Origin: Salinarchaeum sp. IM2453
GTDB lineage: Archaea; Halobacteriota; Halobacteria; Halobacteriales; Salinarchaeaceae
Length of the DNA stretch: 64,000 nucleotides
Assembly: GCF_019693215.1 (NCBI RefSeq)
Contig: NZ_CP081183.1
Coordinates: forward strand, 1,305,226 to 1,369,225
Reading direction: 5' to 3'
Below the pieces are notes generated by a model. The model saw nothing but the letters and a program-made list of their open reading frames with translations, ran no database searches and was not told the origin of the DNA. Within the stretch, counting starts at the first letter, position 1. The number at the start of each line of letters is the position of its first letter. Of this stretch, positions 17,831 to 26,832 are shown piece after piece. The position numbers were made by a program, and so were the translations under genes.

Positions 17831-18906
17831 AGGATCACCAGTTCTTCTTCTATTTCTTCTTCACTCAGACCGACTTCGCGTCCTCGTGCAATTGCACGAA
17901 TATTCTCCACCTCACGTTCTTTCGCGAGGATGTAACTCATAATTGTCGTGATCGACATTGGGTATACGCTCGCGAGACGGTCAGAGTATTTCAGCAATGC
18001 TGCATCCAACGCATGCTCGAACTGAATCAGGCTTTCCGCCTGCTCTAATTGGTTTAGAGCGTCTGAGAGCTCTTCTCCATACCTACTCTCTCGAATATGA
18101 CCAACCAACTCGTCGGTGTTGTTAACAAGTTGTCGAAGTTGCTCTGGGGTAAACAGACGCCCACCATCAATGAAGTACTCCGCTGGGTCCATGTCTGCAC
18201 CACTTCGAGCAAGACGCAACGCGTTTCGAGTATTCCGGAAGTCAATTTCGGCTTGCAGGAACTCTACGTATTGTCGAGTCGCTCCGTCATCTCCACCAAT
18301 CGCTGACATTCCTTCCATCATCAATGTGTAAAACTCCCGATCAAGTGCATTTTCCAATGGAACCAATGCATTTGTGTCCTGATATTCCGACATTGCTTCG
18401 ACAAGTGGATTATGATATACTGTTCCATCCAACAGATTTACTGCATTGTCAATTGACTCAGACTCTGCCATCTGATCAAGCACTCGATCGCTTAATTCAC
18501 CGGCGCGAATGAAATCCGTCTTAATTTCCTCTGGGTCTGAATCTGTGTATATCCCACGTAGAACTGTTTTGATGTTCCACACATCGTACTTCCGGAGATA
18601 CTTTGCAATTTGATCGTGAACCCGTCCATCGGACCAGCGGAGTAAGTCTCTAAAATGTGAAGCAATATTGCGGTTTAACGCATACTCTATTAGATCAACA
18701 CCGCTGTATCGAGCGCCAAGCGTGTTAATTTCGTCTTCGTACTCGCTTTCTTCTAAAAAGCGAGCGATCCCACTCGTTCCCATCCGGATCAACTTTCGAT
18801 AGTCATCGTCATCGAACAGCTTTTTCCGCCGTGTCCGGACACGTGAATTCACATATTCCGGATTTGCTGACCCGGTTATCTCTCTTGGCAGGCGCCCTGG
18901 TGTCAT
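17827..18906 (-). CDS. atpC: A-type ATP synthase subunit C (d-like, rotor adaptor)
   Basis: This is the funnel-shaped subunit that joins the central stalk to the proteolipid ring (V-type d homologue). It has 359 mostly helical residues with the repeat pattern of this family ('YVNSRVRTRRKKLFDDDDYRKLI', 'YIEYALNRN'-like segments, 'LRWSDGRVHDQIAKYLRKYDVWNIK', and 'VYPMSITTIMSYILAKEREVENIRAIARG' at the end). Intact. Its ATG overlaps the end of atpE by four bases. Despite the letter C it is unrelated to bacterial AtpC. Confidence 0.94.
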   Translation of the reverse strand: MTPGRLPREITGSANPEYVNSRVRTRRKKLFDDDDYRKLIRMGTSGIARFLEESEYEDEINTLGARYSGVDLIEYALNRNIASHFRDLLRWSDGRVHDQIAKYLRKYDVWNIKTVLRGIYTDSDPEEIKTDFIRAGELSDRVLDQMAESESIDNAVNLLDGTVYHNPLVEAMSEYQDTNALVPLENALDREFYTLMMEGMSAIGGDDGATRQYVEFLQAEIDFRNTRNALRLARSGADMDPAEYFIDGGRLFTPEQLRQLVNNTDELVGHIRESRYGEELSDALNQLEQAESLIQFEHALDAALLKYSDRLASVYPMSITTIMSYILAKEREVENIRAIARGREVGLSEEEIEEELVIL

Positions 18907-19479
18907 TGTTCAAATAGTGTGTTGCTGATGTTTTGCAAGTTATCCTCCCATACGTCCTCGAGGATCGAGTCAAACGTATTATTGACCCGAACATTTGAGG
19001 AAGCACTTTCAACGACAACCCCGCCAAGACAACTGTATTCGCCACCATAGGTATATCCATCAGACTCTTCGCAAATATCTTGGAGTAGTTCTTTGTCGTC
19101 TGCTCGTCCATATACTTCGAGTTCGCCGTTGTTAAACTCCTTGCCAGCAGCTTTAAGCAGTGCTTCAGTCAACGATCTCCGACGATCTTCCTCTGCTCAG
19201 CAAGTTCTGTCTCTACGGCTGCGTATGCTTCTTCTAGCAACTCGCGACGGCTCCGATCCGATCCTGCTTTGCTTCGAGTTTTGCACTCGATTTTGCCTGC
19301 TCACGCTCCCGGGTGATTTTCTGCTCGACTTCTTCCTCGGCAGATTCACGAATCTCTTCCGCATCTGATTCGGCTTCTGCGATGATTTCTTCTGCTGCTT
19401 CTTCACCCTCTTGGCGAATCTCTTCAGCGCGTTCTTGTGCTTCCTCTCGTATGTCCTCAACTACTGTATCAAGGCTCAT
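18903..19479 (-). pseudogene. atpE: A-type ATP synthase subunit E (peripheral stalk), two frameshifts
   Basis: Subunit E forms the stator stalk. The coding region of ~192 residues is present but lies in three frames. The N-terminal coiled coil ('MSLDTVVEDIREEAQERAEE' to 'SSAKLEAKQDRIG') runs to ~19,250. The middle ('RRELLEEAYAAVETELAE') is in the next frame to ~19,197. The C-terminal domain ('AEEDRRRSLTEALLKAAG' to 'RVNNTFDSILEDVWEDNL') is in the third. Both breaks fit loss of one base from a short run (GCC-CGT read as GCCGT; GAG-GCA read as GAGCA). A tandem GATCG at the first site allows a 5-base duplication instead. The protein sequence is otherwise well conserved, so a base-calling or assembly error is at least as likely as true inactivation. 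The end overlaps atpC by four bases. Confidence 0.88.
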
Positions 19480-19500
19480 TGTTTGAAAGAAAAGGTGGCG

Positions 19501-19797
19501 TTAAAGCAGCAGAATGAAGACGACAATGGCGAAAATGACCAGCGTCTCCGGCAGGACTGTGAAGATAATACCCGTACCGAACATGTCTCGATCTTCAGCA
19601 ACTGCGCCAACTGCTGCTGATCCAATCCGGGCTTCTGCGATACCTGCTCCGAGTGCTGATAGTCCGACACCAAGCGCACCGGCGGCGAGCGCATATCCGT
19701 ATGGGTCGTCTGCTTCTGCGAGCACTTCTGCTGCTCCTTCGGTTAGTCCACTGTTCAGTAGAACCTGTGTCGTGTCTGTCGTTAGTTCAAGTACCAT
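19501..19797 (-). CDS. atpK: A-type ATP synthase subunit K (proteolipid c ring)
   Basis: This is the ion-translocating ring subunit. It has 98 residues: a short N-terminal part, then two hydrophobic hairpin helices, 'ALAAGALGVGLSALGAGIAEARIGSA' and 'GIIFTVLPETLVIFAIVVFILLL'. The carboxylate that carries the ion is the Glu in 'LPETLVIF' of the second helix. One hairpin per subunit is the ordinary haloarchaeal form. It is the only intact gene among the first four of the operon (atpH, atpI and atpE on either side are frameshifted). Confidence 0.95.
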   Translation of the reverse strand: MVLELTTDTTQVLLNSGLTEGAAEVLAEADDPYGYALAAGALGVGLSALGAGIAEARIGSAAVGAVAEDRDMFGTGIIFTVLPETLVIFAIVVFILLL

Positions 19798-19805
19798 AGA
19801 TTTAC

Positions 19806-21990
19806 TCAGTCCTCAGTAATGTTGCTATTGTTACGTCCGAACGGTTTATACTTCTCACCACCGCCTTCATAAAACTTCTGAAAGAACTCAACGTACTCTA
19901 GACGCAACATCTGGATTCCTGCTGCGGTAATACCGAGTACCAGGACAAGAATATGTCCGATAACGAATATAAGTATTGCTAGGGGTATCAACAGGAGCCC
20001 TTCAAGTCCTAACCCGGTAAACATCCCTGCAAGTTCACCTGGCTCACCAAGGACCGATGATGGGGTGTCACCTGGCTCAGCAGTTAATATGTTTTCCACA
20101 CCAAGAATTTGCTCGGTTAGGATCAGCACAACGAGTGCCATTCCACCCTTTGCAAGAAGAACTGCTGGAATACGGAGGTAGGACAGTGTTTGTCCAAGAA
20201 TCTGGGATGGAATCTCGATAACCCCGATGATTCCTTCACCGTATCCAATTCGATCACCCCAATCACGAACAGGCCGATACCAATCCAGCCAGCGACTTCA
20301 GGCAGTGATCCTTCGAGTACCGGCACAAACGACCAGACTGCCTCTTCTCCAGCAATGAACGCCGGAATTGCTTCGAGTCCGGCTGCTACTTCGCTGAACA
20401 AGAACATGTAGAGCCCAACTGCCGCTGCAATCCAGGTAAATGATCCAAAGACGGCGTGTGACAGGCTATGTTCCCGCTCGTTAATGAAGTTCATCGTCCA
20501 TCCAACTGACATGTGGATGACACCGAACACAATGGCCACTAGAATCCACAATTGTGCCCATTCAACAGCACCTAGGCCGAACACACCGGACTCGATGTCT
20601 GCTGCGTACGGCTCATATCCTTTGTATAAGAGTCCTACGCCTGGTGTTTCAAGTCCAGTCGGCAATCCAAGGAAATCATCATAAAAGTATCCGAAGATGG
20701 CGGTAAACGCACCGCACCAGACGGCAACCCATCCAAGTGCATTCAGCATCTCAGAACGGAACTGCCAAAGTGCGTATCCGATTCCCATGTACAGGAACCC
20801 GTACGCGATATCGGCAATCATAAACCCGAATGCGAATGGGAACGTCAGAAAGACAATAAACGTAGGATCAAGTTCAGAGTATTTTGGATGGTTGACTACT
20901 TGGACCAGCTTTTCGAACGGTTTCGCTGGTCCTGGATTGTTCATTTTTGTTGGAGGCGTTTCATCCATTGTAACAGTTTGGCCTCCATCTGTTACAGCCT
21001 TCTCTGTAGACTGGCTCGCTGCTTGACCACTAGCCTTATTATTGTCATCCTCTTCTTCGTGCTCTCCGTGCTCTACGGCGTTGTAGTTTGCCCGTTCAAT
21101 CTCTTCGACTTCGACGTGGTCACCGACAGCATCTTGTAGTGTCTGTTTTAGCTCTTCAACTTGTCGAGTTGGGACCCACCCTTCTGCGATGAACGTTCGC
21201 TTTGTTGTTGCAAACTGCAGTGGAATGTCCTTTTGATGCACTCGGGCTGATAGGTACTGCTCAGCAGCAAGAACGAATTCTTCAACTTCTTCACGAATCC
21301 CTTCAAGTTCTTCATCAATCTGCTTTATTTCGTTCTCTAAAGATGCCCGCTCATTTTGCAACTCATCCAGTCGCTTCGAAGGTTCTCCTTCTTCATCAGG
21401 GACTTCAATCCGTGCGAACTGCGTTCCAACCAATGCGTCACTGATCAGTTCTTCGGCGTTTTCACCAGCTGCAGCAATCGCGACGATATCCCCACCAGTA
21501 AACACTTCGTATGCGTCAATTTCATCTACATCTGCTATGACTGGCTCAATTGCTTGTTGGCTACCTTCACCGACAACAACATCAATTGAGTCATAGCCGT
21601 GTAGCAAATCCAGATCAATTCCCAGCTCTGCAAATGGCTTTAGTGCTTCAATTCTCTCTGAAATCTCTCGTCGCCGATCCGTAATTCATTTCGTCGATCA
21701 TCTAACTCGTTAACTTCTGCTTTCACCTCTTCAAGCTGAGCATTGATCTCGTCCTGATCCAGCTCGGGTAAATCATCTATTACCGCATCCTCAATCCCGA
21801 GAATACTTTCAAGTGATCTGACAGTCACCAACTTCTCTGAGGTTTCTTCCGATCCTTCAAGCGGCTTACCATTCTCAAATCCTTCCCACGATCCGTCGTA
21901 GTCACTTATATGCACCAGACTAAGGCCATACATTGCCTCGATCACCGGTGGCATTACTGATTTTGCCCCGGTAATCGAGACCTTACTCAT
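19806..21990 (-). pseudogene. atpI: A-type ATP synthase subunit I (a-like stator/ion channel), two frameshifts
   Basis: Subunit I couples ion flow to ring rotation. About 728 residues of sequence are present: a cytoplasmic N-terminal half with coiled coils, then a membrane half with ~7-8 helices ('FAFGFMIADIAYGFLYMGIGY', 'WAQLWILVAIVFGVIHMSVGW', 'GLEGLLLIPLAILIFVIGHILVLVLG'). The frame breaks at ~21,680 ('NELR' / 'DRRREISERIEALKPF') and at ~20,246 ('VIEL' / 'GYGEGIIGVIEIPSQIL'). Both fit loss of one G from a GGG run (CGGGATCGG read as CGGATCGG; TTGGGATAC read as TTGGATAC). Across the joins the protein is continuous with no other loss. I chose ATG 21990 ('MSKVSITG'), just after the atpH stop. 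The arginine-bearing channel helix lies after the second break. Confidence 0.88.
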
Positions 21991-21994
21991 TCGC

Positions 21995-22327
21995 TTAGGT
22001 CTGAGCATGTACCTCCTCCTCGATCAATTCGATTACGTGGTTGACGACATCATCCATTCGCTGTGAGGCAGCAGATTCGATTGCCTCACGTTCTTCAGCA
22101 CCCTCTTCAACGATTTGTTTGCGTTCCTGTTCAATTTTCTCGCGAGCTATCTTCTAACCGCTTTTGCTTATGCCCACGAGCCTCCGCCTCGGCCTCCTGG
22201 CGGATTTTCTTAGCACGATCACGGGCTTCTGTGAGGCGTTCTTTCTTATCTCTTTCGCCTGCGCAATTATTTCATCAGCTTCCTGCTCGGCCTCTTTGAC
22301 CCGCTGCAAAACCTCTGGCCTCGGCAT
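21995..22327 (-). pseudogene. atpH: A-type ATP synthase subunit H (peripheral stalk), two frameshifts
   Basis: Subunit H pairs with E as a coiled-coil stator. About 110 residues are encoded: 'MPRPEVLQRVKEAEQEADEI' in the first frame to ~22,252, 'DKKERLTEARDRAKKIRQEAEAEA' in the second to ~22,148, and 'REKIEQERKQIVEEGAEERE' to the stop in the original frame. The first break fits loss of one base (GAG-GAT or GAA-GAT read as GAGAT). The second fits one extra base near 'GAAGATAGCTCGC', so the net shift is zero and the end of the protein is restored. The start at ATG 22327 lies 31-38 bases from a TATA box, consistent with the operon's first gene. Confidence 0.85.
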
Positions 22328-22357
22328 ACTCGATATCGTGGAAAACTCATCATACCA

Positions 22358-22365
22358 CATATATG
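22358..22365 (-). promoter_or_regulatory. TATA box of the ATP synthase operon
   Basis: CATATATG lies 31-38 bases upstream of the atpH ATG on the minus strand. The spacing predicts a transcript with almost no leader. No second strong box is visible within the operon up to atpD. Confidence 0.5.
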
Positions 22366-22526
22366 GGCGTTGCGGATTTATCCGAGTAACATACCAACTT
22401 ATTTCGAGTAATCCCTGCCATACTAACTCCTCAGTATAGACCAACACTAGAACAATCGGTATTTGTCCGGATACAGGAATTCCGTGATACATATCGTTAT
22501 GAGGATCGGACTCGTATGTGTCTATA

Positions 22527-23159
22527 ATGGGAGTCCTTGAGAACAAACGTCGTGCTCGATTCTTCTATAAATATCTCTCTCAGGTGTATGACGAGATTAA
22601 CCCATACATCTGGAATGAAGAAATGCGCGATACGGCAATGTCGATGATAGATATTCAGCAAGATGATATGGTGCTTGATGTTGGTTGCGGGACTGGATTT
22701 GCAACTGAAGCACTCATTGAGCGCTCGGATAACGTATATGGTCTCGACCAGAGCGCACACCAGCTTGAAAATGCATGGAAGAAATTAGGTAAACACGACC
22801 CAGTAACCTTCACCTTCGGTGATGCAGAACGACTTCCTTTTGCCTCAGATACATTTGATGTTGTCTGGTCATCTGGTTCAATTGAATATTGGCCTAACCC
22901 AGTGCTTGCACTCCGTGAGTTTAACCGCGTTCTCAAACCCGGAGGAGAGGTTCTTGTTGTTGGACCAAATAACCCCGAAACAACAGTAATGGAAAAACTT
23001 GCAGATGCAATTATGCTCTTCTACGGGAAGGCTGAGGCTGATCGAATGTTTACTGAAGCTGGCTTTACCCATATTGATCATACGCTGATGGGTCCAGAGT
23101 ACAAACCAGAAGTCGCAATCGTTACCACTGCTCAGGCCCCGGACTTTGAAACGTCGTAA
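22527..23159 (+). CDS. SAM-dependent methyltransferase (quinone-methyltransferase-like)
   Basis: This class I methyltransferase has about 210 residues. Motif I 'VLDVGCGTGFATEAL', motif II 'DAERLPFASDTFDVVWSSGSIEYW' and 'EFNRVLKPGGEVLVVGP' match the UbiE/MenG and methyl-phytylquinol methyltransferase group. The C-terminal part 'EADRMFTEAGFTHIDHTLMGPEY' resembles plastid-type VTE3/MPBQ methyltransferases. It diverges from the ATP synthase operon and precedes a prenyl synthase, so a role in menaquinone (or methylated quinone) synthesis is likely but inferred. Start ATG 22527 is preferred over an in-frame GTG at 22518. Confidence 0.82.
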   Translation: MGVLENKRRARFFYKYLSQVYDEINPYIWNEEMRDTAMSMIDIQQDDMVLDVGCGTGFATEALIERSDNVYGLDQSAHQLENAWKKLGKHDPVTFTFGDAERLPFASDTFDVVWSSGSIEYWPNPVLALREFNRVLKPGGEVLVVGPNNPETTVMEKLADAIMLFYGKAEADRMFTEAGFTHIDHTLMGPEYKPEVAIVTTAQAPDFETS

Positions 23160-23268
23160 CGCCACTCAGTTTAGACCCTTTGATCTCAGATCACAACCAA
23201 ATATGATCGAATTTCATTCTTGTCAGTTTTCTACTTGCGTCTCGCAGGCAATGTACATTACATAAATT

Positions 23269-24111
23269 ATGGAGTTGCTTGATTACCGCCGGAATCTTGT
23301 TGAATCTCGTCTTGAGGAAGTTATCGACGAGATCGAACACGAAGAGCTCGCGACGGAGATGCGCCATGTTACCCTTTCCGGTGGTAAGCGTGTTCGACCG
23401 ATGCTTACACTCTTTTGTTGTGAGGCTGCTGGTGGTGATCCCGAGAAAGCAATTGACTTTGCAGTAGGTATTGAACTTGTTCATACTGCTTCCCTTGTCA
23501 TCGACGACATTATTGATGAATCTGAAATTCGCCGCGGCGTAGACAGCGCTTGGATAGAATTCGGGTATGGTCCAGCCATCATCGCAAGCGACGGTCTACT
23601 TGGCGAAGCATTTGCTTTGTTCCAATCGGATCCACGAGCTACTCGAATAGTTGCTGAAGCAATGGTTGATTTGGGTGAGGGAGAAGCTATGGAGCTGGCA
23701 GACCGCCCCGTAAACAAATCTGAATACCGTGATCTAGCTCGTCGGAAAACTGGAGCCTTGTTCCGTGCTGCTGCTGAACTTGGCGGTGTCGCAGCGGATG
23801 CTAGCCCCAAGACAATTGATGCGCTCGGGGAATATGCTGAACGTGTTGGAATTGCATTTCAGATCCGCGATGATGTGCTTGACTCAATAGCTGAGACGGA
23901 AAAGCTTGGGAAGCCAACCGGAATTGATGCTGATATGGATCGGCCTTCTATCGTACATGTTACTGAACTCAGTGCCAACGAAGCAGATGCCTATGCTCAG
24001 CAAGAATCGCGCAAAGCTGTTGAAGCACTAACCCGAGCAAATTTACAGAACGAACAAGCAGAACAGTATCTTCGTGACTTGGCGGAGTTTGTGGTCCAGC
24101 GAGAACGCTAA
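23269..24111 (+). CDS. idsA: Polyprenyl (geranylgeranyl-type) diphosphate synthase
   Basis: This enzyme condenses isopentenyl diphosphate onto allylic primers to make C20 (possibly C15) chains for lipids and carotenoids. The 280 residues contain the first Asp-rich motif 'DDIID' (79-83), the substrate-binding 'GGKRVRP' (38-44) and the second Asp-rich motif 'RDDVLD' (near residue 205). It is shorter than the ~340-350-residue haloarchaeal GGPP synthases, so it may be a paralogue with a different chain length. It stands just upstream of the bacterioruberin genes on the same strand. The symbol is provisional. Confidence 0.87.
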   Translation: MELLDYRRNLVESRLEEVIDEIEHEELATEMRHVTLSGGKRVRPMLTLFCCEAAGGDPEKAIDFAVGIELVHTASLVIDDIIDESEIRRGVDSAWIEFGYGPAIIASDGLLGEAFALFQSDPRATRIVAEAMVDLGEGEAMELADRPVNKSEYRDLARRKTGALFRAAAELGGVAADASPKTIDALGEYAERVGIAFQIRDDVLDSIAETEKLGKPTGIDADMDRPSIVHVTELSANEADAYAQQESRKAVEALTRANLQNEQAEQYLRDLAEFVVQRER

Positions 24112-24188
24112 TATTGTTGTTATATTTCTTGGGTTATTGTATAATTTGTGAGTCTTGTATGCTGGATTGAAATTATCCTAAACCTGAG

Positions 24189-24195
24189 TATTTAA
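24189..24195 (+). promoter_or_regulatory. TATA box upstream of crtD
   Basis: TATTTAA lies 26-32 bases before the crtD ATG, the usual haloarchaeal box and spacing for a leaderless message. It would drive crtD and lyeJ together. Confidence 0.55.
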
Positions 24196-24220
24196 CAAGC
24201 ATGGGTGCATATAGTTACAC

Positions 24221-25816
24221 ATGAACAAACTAGATGGAACCTCCATTACGATCGTTGGGAGCGGGATTGGTGGGCTGGCAAATGCTTGTTACTTAGCAAA
24301 AGCTGGTGCTGATGTAACAGTACTTGAGAAAAATGAGCAACCTGGTGGTCGAGTTAGCCGGCTTTATCGCGATGGATTTACGTTTGATATGGGGCCATCT
24401 TGGTATCTGATGCCCGATGCCTTTGACCGATTTTTCGACCATTTTAATCATACGACAGATGACTTCTATGACCTTACTCACTTAGACCCTCACTACAGTA
24501 TTCACTTTACGGATGGTGACTATGTTGAAATTTCAGGTGATATTGACAAACTAGCTGGCCTTTTTGAGTACTACGAAGACGGGGCTGGAGAGCAATTTCA
24601 TGATTATCTGACTGAATCTAAGCACACTTACGAGATTGGAATGGAACATTTCGTTTACACCGATCGATCTCGACTCCGGGATTGGCTTGATCCTTCGATC
24701 CTCTGGAAAGCACGTGGGCTTGATGTTCGAAACAATATGCAACACCACGTCGATCAGTACTTTGATCATCCTAAACTCCAGCAAATTATACAGTATTCTC
24801 TCCTGTTCCTTGGTGGTTCTCCGAAAACCACGCCGGCCCTCTATAGCTTGATGAGCCATCTTGACTTCAATCTCGGGGTCTGGTATCCAGATGGCGGCCT
24901 TGGATCTGTTGTTGATGCACTGGTTGAAATAGGTGATAATCTCGGAGTTGATTATTATGTCAACGCTGAGGTGAAAAATATTCGTGGCCGCCGCGGAGCA
25001 TTCATCGTTGATGTTGAACAGACAAATCAAAATGGAGAATCACCACTTTCTGAGGTTTCTGATAATCCCCCAACTGCAATCGCCGTTCCAAACGATGGCC
25101 CACCGGAATCTACTAGTAATCATGAGAGTGGTTCTGCTGAGGTAATGTCTGACCTTGTTGTTCTCAACACAGACCTTACACACGCTGAACAAGAACTTTT
25201 ACCACCAGAAAAAAGCGCGTATGGTGAAGATTATTGGGATTCACGAACATATTCTCCGGCTGCATTTGTCATGTACCTCGGTGTCGAGGGCGATTTGCCT
25301 GAACTTAGTCATCACTCCCTGATTATGCCAGTTGACTGGTCTGAGCACTTCGAGTCAATCTTTGATGATCCGTCGTGGCCGGACAACCCTTCCTACTACA
25401 TATGTGTTCCATCCAAAACCGATGACTCAGTCGCTCCTGATGGACATCATAATATCGTTGCTCTGGTCCCAATCGCACCCGGAATTGAAGATAATTCAAC
25501 TATTCGTGAAGGGTTCCGTGATCAACTGATCGATGCCTTGGCAGAGCATGCTAATACAGATATCCAGGATCGAATTGTCGTAGAAGAATCATTTTGTATC
25601 TCCGATTTTGTCGGTCGATATAACAGTAATCAAGGGTCTGCGCTAGGTATTGCCCACACAAAAATGCAAACAGCAATGTTCCGACCAAATCATCGATATC
25701 CTGGTGTTAGCGGATTGTATGCAACCGGGGGCAACACTAATCCTGGCGCCGGTGTACCGATGTGTCTTATTAGCGGAGAAATCACTGCTGATAAAATCAT
25801 AAGCGACATAGCGTAA
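24221..25816 (+). CDS. crtD: Carotenoid 3,4-desaturase (CrtI family) of bacterioruberin synthesis
   Basis: In haloarchaea this enzyme introduces the 3,4 double bonds during conversion of lycopene towards C50 bacterioruberin. The 531 residues show the N-terminal FAD motif 'IVGSGIGGLANACYLAKAG' and 'VLEKNEQPGGRVSRLYRDGFTFDMGPSWYLMP', plus the C-terminal 'GLYATGGNTNPGAGVPMCLISGE' bacterial-type phytoene-dehydrogenase signature. A hydrophilic insert (about residues 268-305, rich in Pro, Ser and Asn) interrupts the middle and looks like a surface loop. It is followed by lyeJ after four bases, and cruF comes next. Substrate assignment rests on the conserved crtD-lyeJ-cruF order. Confidence 0.9.
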   Translation: MNKLDGTSITIVGSGIGGLANACYLAKAGADVTVLEKNEQPGGRVSRLYRDGFTFDMGPSWYLMPDAFDRFFDHFNHTTDDFYDLTHLDPHYSIHFTDGDYVEISGDIDKLAGLFEYYEDGAGEQFHDYLTESKHTYEIGMEHFVYTDRSRLRDWLDPSILWKARGLDVRNNMQHHVDQYFDHPKLQQIIQYSLLFLGGSPKTTPALYSLMSHLDFNLGVWYPDGGLGSVVDALVEIGDNLGVDYYVNAEVKNIRGRRGAFIVDVEQTNQNGESPLSEVSDNPPTAIAVPNDGPPESTSNHESGSAEVMSDLVVLNTDLTHAEQELLPPEKSAYGEDYWDSRTYSPAAFVMYLGVEGDLPELSHHSLIMPVDWSEHFESIFDDPSWPDNPSYYICVPSKTDDSVAPDGHHNIVALVPIAPGIEDNSTIREGFRDQLIDALAEHANTDIQDRIVVEESFCISDFVGRYNSNQGSALGIAHTKMQTAMFRPNHRYPGVSGLYATGGNTNPGAGVPMCLISGEITADKIISDIA

Positions 25817-25820
25817 ACCA

Positions 25821-26666
25821 ATGGAACGTGCATCGTATCTTATCAAACTCTCACGTCCACGATTCTGGTTCTATCTTGCTGGTCCGATTATTGTCGCAGT
25901 AGCGTATGCAGCATCTGATCCAAGCGAGTTAATCACGTTCACGACTGTCGGGATGTTCTTGTACTTCCTTGCCCCAGCAAACATCTACCTGTACGGTATT
26001 AACGATTTATTTGATGCTGATATCGATCAAGAGAACCCAAAAAAAGAAGAGAAAGAGGTGAGATATCGAGGTCAAGGCTATGTCCCGTACATTGTTCTGG
26101 GAAGCGGGGCTGCAATGTTTCTCCTGTTCCCATTTATTGACACTGCAGCATGGCCATGGTTGGTACTGTATATAATCTTAGCTACAGAGTACAGTGCCCC
26201 TCCTTTCCGATTCAAAACGTCGCCGTATCTTGATTCTATATCAAACGGATTGTACGTTCTTCCGGGTGTAGCAGCATATGTCGCTGTCTCTGGTACGCAT
26301 CCTCCGGCTGAAGTTGTTGTCGGTGCTTGGCTTTGGGCAATGGCAATGCATACCTTCTCTGCAATCCCCGATATCGAGCCAGATCGACGGGCAGGAATTG
26401 ATACAACTGCCACTGCACTTGGTAAGCAAAATACGTATGTTTATTGTATCGGTGTCTGGCTCATCTCAGCACTTGCATTCAGTTTTTACAGCCTGTACTC
26501 TGGAGTTGTAATTGGAGTTTATGCTGCGCTTGCAGCCGGTATTATGATCTCTTCGGTGCCGATTGATCGAGCATACTGGTGGTACCCGTACATTAATACC
26601 GTTGTTGGAGCCGTTCTCACGCTTTGGGCTCTACTCAATCTTATCCCACCATCGACATTGATCTGA
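25821..26666 (+). CDS. lyeJ: Lycopene elongase (UbiA-family prenyltransferase)
   Basis: This enzyme adds C5 units to both ends of lycopene, turning C40 into C50 carotenoid. It is a 281-residue membrane protein with about eight to nine helices and the two UbiA Asp-rich motifs: 'NDLFDADIDQENPKK' (about residues 61-75) and the second 'IPDIEPDRRAGIDTTATALG'. Haloarchaea have several UbiA proteins (lipid, menaquinone, heme); the assignment rests on position between crtD and cruF. The ATG lies four bases after the crtD stop. Confidence 0.88.
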   Translation: MERASYLIKLSRPRFWFYLAGPIIVAVAYAASDPSELITFTTVGMFLYFLAPANIYLYGINDLFDADIDQENPKKEEKEVRYRGQGYVPYIVLGSGAAMFLLFPFIDTAAWPWLVLYIILATEYSAPPFRFKTSPYLDSISNGLYVLPGVAAYVAVSGTHPPAEVVVGAWLWAMAMHTFSAIPDIEPDRRAGIDTTATALGKQNTYVYCIGVWLISALAFSFYSLYSGVVIGVYAALAAGIMISSVPIDRAYWWYPYINTVVGAVLTLWALLNLIPPSTLI

Positions 26667-26832
26667 TTTCGCTGGCAATCGACCGAAACCTCCTACATTA
26701 CTAAATTGGCTCGGGGTTGAAGTTTTATCGCGCTAATTCGACAATATTCTGCTACAAATATACTCGACCTGTTTAGACTCCACTCATCTGTAATCGGATA
26801 TTTGATGTACCTGTCTGTTTCAGACTATATTG

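Noticed and set aside
18903-22327. Programmed ribosomal frameshifting in atpH, atpI and atpE
   Set aside because: Six shifts in three genes, with no shared slippery heptamer and with shifts in both directions, do not fit any known programmed mechanism; indel error or decay is simpler.
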